From positions 2,787-10,320 of the forward strand of contig JAFNGF010000113.1 of the NCBI GenBank assembly GCA_017885385.1: a DNA stretch of 7,534 nucleotides, given 5' to 3'. A program made the position numbers and the translations under genes. The notes below the pieces were generated by a model. The model did no database searches. It saw only the letters and a list, made by a program, of their open reading frames with translations, and had not been told where the DNA came from. This stretch comes from Planctomycetota bacterium (GTDB lineage: Bacteria; Planctomycetota; Phycisphaerae; Sedimentisphaerales; Anaerobacaceae). Shown in pieces: positions 5,000 to 7,534 of this stretch; position 1 is the first letter of the stretch; the number at the start of each line of letters is the position of its first letter.

Positions 5000-5851
5000 T
5001 CAGCGCAGCACGCTGATCGCACCCCTTTCCTCGAACATGTCGCGATAAAGAGCAGGATGATAGAGTTTGAACTCCAAAGCTTTTATATATTCTTCCGGGC
5101 CGTAATGGCGAACGTTCTCGATAAGGGCGGATATTTGCCGCTGCGAGCGAAAAGATTCAATTGCCGCCAGCTTATTGTCCAGATACGACTGCGGCGCACG
5201 CATACGCAACGTCGGCGGTGCAGCAAAATCGCAATAAACCGCGTACGCGTGGACGTAAGGGACGCCGGCCAAGGGCTTGCCCAGCTCCGGCCAAATGTTG
5301 CCGGCTGCGTGGAACAAACTGATAAGGAATTCCTCATAGACGATACGGTGATCGGGGTGCAAGTCATTCCACGTGGGCAGAAAGCACTGGGTGGGCCTTA
5401 CGCTGCGAAGATGGTAAGTGAAACTATTTTGCAGCCCCGTAAAACTGCAGATTGCCGGAGCGTCACCTGGTTTGGCCGGCCTTCTGCCGCGATAATCATT
5501 TAACCGGCAGTCAGGAAAATCAAGCCGAACGATATTTTCCTTCGGTACGCCTAAGCTCCGGTAGCATTGAAAACTCTCACCGCATCTGGTCTGGATAATG
5601 GCATCTTTCTCTTCGAGGCTGCAATAGCCCATGCTGCCGTCGGTAACGATTAGCACATGCACGGGCACATTTTCTCTCTTGGCTAACTGTATGAGCAGGC
5701 CCGCTCCCAGAACCGCATCGTCATCGTGGGGACTTACTACTAAGAAGTGCTCCTTTTTGCTCTGCCAGTGTCGCGACACACTGGCCAGCGTCGTGCCTAC
5801 CCGCCTTTCATTTCCTACCAGGCGTACGAATTCAAATCCTTGTTTTTGCAT
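5000..5851 (-). CDS. PIG-L family deacetylase
   Basis: This is a 283-residue zinc-dependent deacetylase of the PIG-L/LmbE superfamily, which removes acetyl groups from N-acetylglucosamine-type conjugates. The first zinc motif is S40-P-H42-D-D44-D (family consensus AHPDDE; the final position is Asp rather than Glu), followed by AVLGAG. The second is H165-P-D-H168. VLIVTDGSMGY (66-76) is the typical strand after the first motif. No signal peptide is seen, so it should be cytoplasmic. The start ATG lies 12 bases after the hexokinase stop without a clear ribosome-binding site, pointing to translational coupling. The 3' end converges on the phosphatase-fold gene with 9 bases between stop codons. 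With galE and hexokinase upstream, a role in making or trimming an amino-sugar glycoconjugate is a reasonable inference; the exact substrate is unknown. Confidence 0.88.
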   Translation of the reverse strand: MQKQGFEFVRLVGNERRVGTTLASVSRHWQSKKEHFLVVSPHDDDAVLGAGLLIQLAKRENVPVHVLIVTDGSMGYCSLEEKDAIIQTRCGESFQCYRSLGVPKENIVRLDFPDCRLNDYRGRRPAKPGDAPAICSFTGLQNSFTYHLRSVRPTQCFLPTWNDLHPDHRIVYEEFLISLFHAAGNIWPELGKPLAGVPYVHAYAVYCDFAAPPTLRMRAPQSYLDNKLAAIESFRSQRQISALIENVRHYGPEEYIKALEFKLYHPALYRDMFEERGAISVLR

Positions 5852-5863
5852 TTGATTTGTGCG

Positions 5864-7177
5864 TTAGTTTGTCAGCCCTGCGATTGCCGCGCCGATCAAG
5901 GTGGCATTGTCGACATTTATGGTCTGGTAAAATACGTTTTTCTTCTCCACAAGATATTGCTTCAGGTAATACTCAACCCTCTGCCTCAGCGACGTCAGCT
6001 GGTAGAAAGTTGTGCCTTCGGCCACAATGCAGATTGGCCGAGCCGGATTCTTGCCTTTGCCGCTCTTTAAGGCGACGCTCGATAGGTTTATCGCTGTCAG
6101 CTTAGCCGCCCGCTCGATCATCCTGTCGATGAGCAGGTAAAGTGTCACGCAGTCTTGTTCATCGGCATCAGCAATAGCCGCCGAAAGTGGACTGTCGCCG
6201 GCTTGCGGATTATACATAAAGTCGCTCGTCTGTTTTGTGCTCAGCTCCTTTATCACGGCCAGTTTCTCGGCTGCCGCGGCGCTGAACAGCTTTGCCTTTG
6301 CTGCCGCGCGAATCGTCCAAAGGCATATCGGCCCGAAGTACGCCCCCGATATCATCTTCTCAAATACGTTCACCCCCGGATTGACCAGCGACTTATCGAA
6401 CTTCTTATCAATCGCTCCCTGCGGCGCCTTGCCGAATCCGCCGGACTCCACGTTGACGATCTGACTCGCGGTGAGATCCAAATCTTCGGCCTTGGTTATG
6501 TTGTTATTCTGCTCGATGTAGCTGCAGTTTGTCCCCGCACCCAAGACAAAGCCAATGTAGCTGTCGAAACTCCTTCGGCTCGGGTCGGCTCTGCCGGCCA
6601 AAAGTGTTGCCACCGTGTCGTTCAGCAGGACCATTTTTTTCTTTTGGCCAAGTCCCGCCCGGCTTATAGCAAGGTTCAGGTTCTCGCCTACCATCTGGCC
6701 CTCAACCTCCGGCGCCTGAATCTCCTTGGAGAAGTACAGCACCCGGCCATCCTTGCTCGCGGACATCTCTATAGGATATGAAAAGCAAAAGCCGACACGG
6801 TCACTCTTTTTTACTACATGCTCCATATAGCCGGCCATCGTGTTGAAGAATTCCGCCTTGCCGATCTTGGCCGTCAACCCAGGCATCTTAAACAGCTTGA
6901 AATCCTCGATGCTCGGTTTTCCGTCGTCTGCAAAGACAACCGTCGCAACGCGAAAATTCGTCCCGCCCGCATCCATCACTATGACGGGCTTATTTGGCGG
7001 TATTTCAGCCTCAGTTTCTATGTAAGTCGGCAGCATCGCCAGAGAGCTTTTCACCCCTGCAAGGCCCTTGTCCATCTCTTCAAGAAAAACCCGACAAACC
7101 TGGTCAATATTAATGTCTGCCGGGTCCATGCCGTTTTTTTTAAGAAAGTCTTTAACCTTGCTGCTGCTGTTCTTCAC
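5864..7177 (-). CDS. Eukaryotic-type hexokinase
   Basis: This is a 437-residue sugar kinase of the hexokinase family (the two-domain hexokinase_1/hexokinase_2 architecture), not a ROK-type bacterial glucokinase. It phosphorylates a hexose at O6 using ATP. The start is GTG at 7177 with an AGGAGG seven bases upstream. Visible motifs: LPTYIETE (49-56), the phosphate-binding DAGGTNFRV (69-77), FSYPIEMSASKDG (132-144), the catalytic LNDTVATLLAG (185-195) with base D187, IGFVLGAGTNCSYIE (208-222), and VNVESGGFG (241-249) with E244 at the sugar-binding position. Length matches a single hexokinase unit (about 450). It follows galE by 20 bases and precedes the PIG-L gene by 12, so the three form an operon. 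Hexokinases of this class are scattered in bacteria, which suggests ancient transfer. Sugar specificity (glucose, mannose, galactose or an amino sugar) cannot be read from the sequence. Confidence 0.9.
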   Translation of the reverse strand: MKNSSSKVKDFLKKNGMDPADINIDQVCRVFLEEMDKGLAGVKSSLAMLPTYIETEAEIPPNKPVIVMDAGGTNFRVATVVFADDGKPSIEDFKLFKMPGLTAKIGKAEFFNTMAGYMEHVVKKSDRVGFCFSYPIEMSASKDGRVLYFSKEIQAPEVEGQMVGENLNLAISRAGLGQKKKMVLLNDTVATLLAGRADPSRRSFDSYIGFVLGAGTNCSYIEQNNNITKAEDLDLTASQIVNVESGGFGKAPQGAIDKKFDKSLVNPGVNVFEKMISGAYFGPICLWTIRAAAKAKLFSAAAAEKLAVIKELSTKQTSDFMYNPQAGDSPLSAAIADADEQDCVTLYLLIDRMIERAAKLTAINLSSVALKSGKGKNPARPICIVAEGTTFYQLTSLRQRVEYYLKQYLVEKKNVFYQTINVDNATLIGAAIAGLTN

Positions 7178-7197
7178 AACTTAACCTCCTAACTTGG

Positions 7198-7534
7198 TCA
7201 ATCAGGATAACCATCAGGATGCTGGCTGTGCCACTGCCAGGCGGTGGCAACTATTTGTTCCAAATCGGGTAACTGCGGCCTCCAGCCCAGCTCATTTTTT
7301 GCCTTTGTCGCATCAGAGGTCAATACCGGCGGATCGCCGGGCCGACGGTCTGCATCTGTAACCTTGAAATCCCTGCCCGAGACTTTCTTAACGGCGGCGA
7401 TTACCTCTCTTACCGAATAGCCTCTGCCGTTGCCTAAGTTGTACGCCAGCTCCCAGTGCTGCTCCAATTTCTTTAATGCCAGTAGATGAGCTCGGCATAA
7501 ATCCTCGATGTGGATGTAGTCACGAACGCAGGTG
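7198..7534 (-). CDS. galE: UDP-glucose 4-epimerase, C-terminal part (gene runs off the window)
   Basis: This holds the last 111 codons of GalE, which interconverts UDP-glucose and UDP-galactose (some members also their N-acetyl forms) using bound NAD. The frame enters from the window edge as TCVRDYIHIEDLCRAHLLAL, the typical GalE 'CVRDYIHVxDLAxAH' motif. It continues with YNLGNGRGYSVREVI, then RRPGDPPVLTSDATKAKNELGWRP, the usual substrate-domain C-terminus, ending with TGA at 7198-7200. The catalytic YxxxK and the NAD-binding Rossmann motif are outside the window. It is the first visible gene of the galE-hexokinase-PIG-L operon, which makes a role in sugar-nucleotide supply likely. Confidence 0.93.
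   Translation of the reverse strand, partial: TCVRDYIHIEDLCRAHLLALKKLEQHWELAYNLGNGRGYSVREVIAAVKKVSGRDFKVTDADRRPGDPPVLTSDATKAKNELGWRPQLPDLEQIVATAWQWHSQHPDGYPD

Noticed and set aside
5001..5015. CAGCG/CGCTG hairpin as terminator between the convergent genes
   Set aside because: The stem is only five pairs, lies inside the 3' end of the PIG-L gene, and no T-run follows on either strand.
6155..6781. Plus-strand 208-residue open frame
   Set aside because: It lies wholly antisense to the hexokinase, whose motifs are intact; the plus-strand translation has no recognisable domain.
1..7534. CRISPR array or insertion sequence
   Set aside because: No regularly spaced repeats with unique spacers and no transposase-like protein were seen on either strand.

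Overview
The window looks like chromosomal DNA of a free-living bacterium, most plausibly a planctomycete of the Phycisphaerae/Sedimentisphaerales type. That placement is an inference. It rests on an intergenic stretch whose translation I recognise from memory as dispersed repeats common in such genomes, on a eukaryotic-type hexokinase in a bacterial operon, and on a tRNA gene with no encoded CCA. No rRNA or other taxonomic marker is present.

Layout. (1) Positions 1-2215 form an accessory-looking block. The tail of a nucleotidyltransferase-like gene (+) ends at 201 and converges with a three-gene minus-strand cassette. Read in its direction of transcription, the cassette is an Nmad3-like (nucleotide modification-associated) protein, a single-pass membrane protein and a small ADP-ribosyltransferase-fold protein. 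A 17-nt palindrome lies just upstream of the first gene and could be its operator. This cassette is the best candidate for an undescribed conflict or defence system, but nothing in the sequence proves that function. (2) Positions 2216-3080 hold no convincing gene. They contain the palindrome, a strong 11-bp-stem hairpin, a possible promoter and two repeat-like segments. (3) A promoter-like pair leads into tRNA-Thr(CGU). Two bases after the tRNA, larE (sulfur transferase for the nickel-pincer nucleotide cofactor) starts at a GTG with no ribosome-binding site. A lipoprotein of the endonuclease/exonuclease/phosphatase fold follows 18 bases after larE. (4) Positions 5000-7534 carry a minus-strand sugar operon: galE (partial), a eukaryotic-type hexokinase and a PIG-L family deacetylase. 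It converges on the phosphatase-fold gene with only 9 bases between stop codons.

How the genes fit together. The right-hand operon is consistent with sugar activation and epimerisation (hexokinase, GalE) coupled to deacetylation of an N-acetyl sugar conjugate (PIG-L). larE has no larB, larC or larA within the window, so its cofactor partners must lie elsewhere. The left-hand cassette combines a nucleic-acid-modification-type protein, a membrane protein and a likely ADP-ribosyltransferase, and it sits beside a nucleotidyltransferase often seen in toxin-antitoxin contexts.
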